NCBI GenBank assembly: GCA_002404605.1
Contig: DHKA01000081.1
Span: 609-39,192 of the forward strand
DNA: 38,584 bases
Source of the DNA: Clostridiales bacterium UBA4706
GTDB lineage: Bacteria > Bacillota > Clostridia > Oscillospirales > Oscillospiraceae
Reading direction: 5' to 3'
The stretch's first letter is position 1; each line of letters opens with the position of its first letter. The notes beneath the pieces were generated by a model, which was not told the DNA's origin, made no database searches, and saw only the letters and a program-made list of their open reading frames with translations. The position numbers and the translations under genes are program-made. Below, piece by piece: positions 38,238 to 38,584 of the stretch.

Positions 38238-38584
38238 ATGATCTACTCAGCGGAAGTCCAGCATATGTGCCCCGTTGCCAAGGGCGCATACCACGGTCCT
38301 GCGCCGATCCCCGAAGAGGGCAAGTGGGTGCAGGCGAAGGAAATCAAGGACATCAGCGGCCTTACCCACGGCGTCGGCTGGTGCGCGCCGCAGCAGGGCG
38401 CCTGCAAGCTGACGCTCAACATCAAGGACGGCATCATTGAAGAAGCGCTGGTGGAGACCGTCGGCTGCTCCGGCATGACCCACTCCGCGGCCATGGCGAG
38501 CGAGATCCTGATCGGCAAGACCATTCTCGAAGCTCTGAACACCGACCTTGTGTGCGACGCGATCAACACCGCCATGCGCGAGCT
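38238..38584 (+). CDS. NifU/IscU-like iron-sulfur scaffold protein, 3' end missing
   Basis: ATG 38238 has AAAGGA at 38222-38227, and the frame is open to the window end (115 codons seen). The sequence EVQHMCPVAKGAYHGPAPIP, then GVGWCAPQQGACKLTLNIKD, then ALVETVGCSGMTHSAAMASE matches the clostridial iron-sulfur scaffold-like proteins usually followed by a gene for a GGGtGRT protein. Conserved Cys residues in GWCAP, GACKL and GCSGM could hold a cluster. The family is annotated by similarity to NifU; its exact role in these bacteria is unsettled. The operator-like site in its leader suggests carbon-dependent control. Confidence 0.88.
   Translation, partial: MIYSAEVQHMCPVAKGAYHGPAPIPEEGKWVQAKEIKDISGLTHGVGWCAPQQGACKLTLNIKDGIIEEALVETVGCSGMTHSAAMASEILIGKTILEALNTDLVCDAINTAMRE

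Overview
The window looks like a chromosomal segment of a GC-rich gut Firmicute of the Clostridia, most likely Oscillospirales (Oscillospiraceae/Ruminococcaceae). The evidence is clostridial-type Shine-Dalgarno sequences (AGGAGG), sigma-A promoters, dockerin and cohesin-like surface modules, DegV, DUF1836 and DUF624 families, a NifU-like protein of the clostridial type, and dispersed palindromic repeats of a kind I associate with this order. Assignment is by recognition of motifs only; no database search was run.

Layout. (1) 1-14225, one strand, probably one long operon whose start lies upstream. It encodes a dockerin surface protein (5' end missing), a membrane-anchored cohesin-like/InlB-repeat protein, a Pro-rich protein carrying a DUF4430 (transcobalamin C-terminal-like) domain, a membrane-anchored alpha/alpha-toroid protein, MoxR ATPase, DUF58 protein, a transglutaminase-like membrane protein whose catalytic Cys is Ser, and a 1490-residue beta-propeller/dockerin protein. 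Five successive genes overlap by 4 bp. This is the most interesting region: a possible cohesin-dockerin surface complex built around a split transcobalamin-like protein. (2) 14501-20100: OmpR-type two-component system followed by two lipoproteins (GerMN; DUF3298). (3) 20351-29545: maltodextrin/glycogen block with glycogen phosphorylase, a divergent DUF624 membrane protein, a sugar ABC importer (binding protein and two permeases, no ATPase), a LacI regulator and 4-alpha-glucanotransferase. The phosphorylase and transporter promoters carry the same 14-bp LacI/cre-like operator at the same distance from the -10 box. (4) 29654-31120: ECF sigma factor and membrane anti-sigma-like partner behind a probable self-regulated ECF promoter. 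(5) 31241-33590: a decayed metal P-type ATPase with an amber codon and deletions, a CsoR-type operator, an AT-rich foreign-looking gene, and a CsoR-family repressor lacking its first metal-ligand Cys. (6) 33668-36490: two DegV/FakB-like proteins and a stand-alone FakA C-terminal-like domain, divergent from a DUF1836 regulator. (7) 36538-38584: pyruvate kinase, then the start of a NifU-like gene behind a third related operator.

How the parts fit. Region 3 imports and breaks down alpha-glucans: the ABC system takes up maltodextrins, MalQ rearranges them, GlgP releases glucose-1-phosphate, and pyruvate kinase in region 7 finishes glycolysis. Region 1 appears to assemble at the outer face of the membrane, with MoxR/DUF58 as a cytoplasmic maturation module. 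Its ligand is unknown; cobalamin or another small molecule is an inference from fold homology only. Region 5 records loss of a copper-type export system. Most intergenic gaps end in strong, often bidirectional, hairpin terminators.
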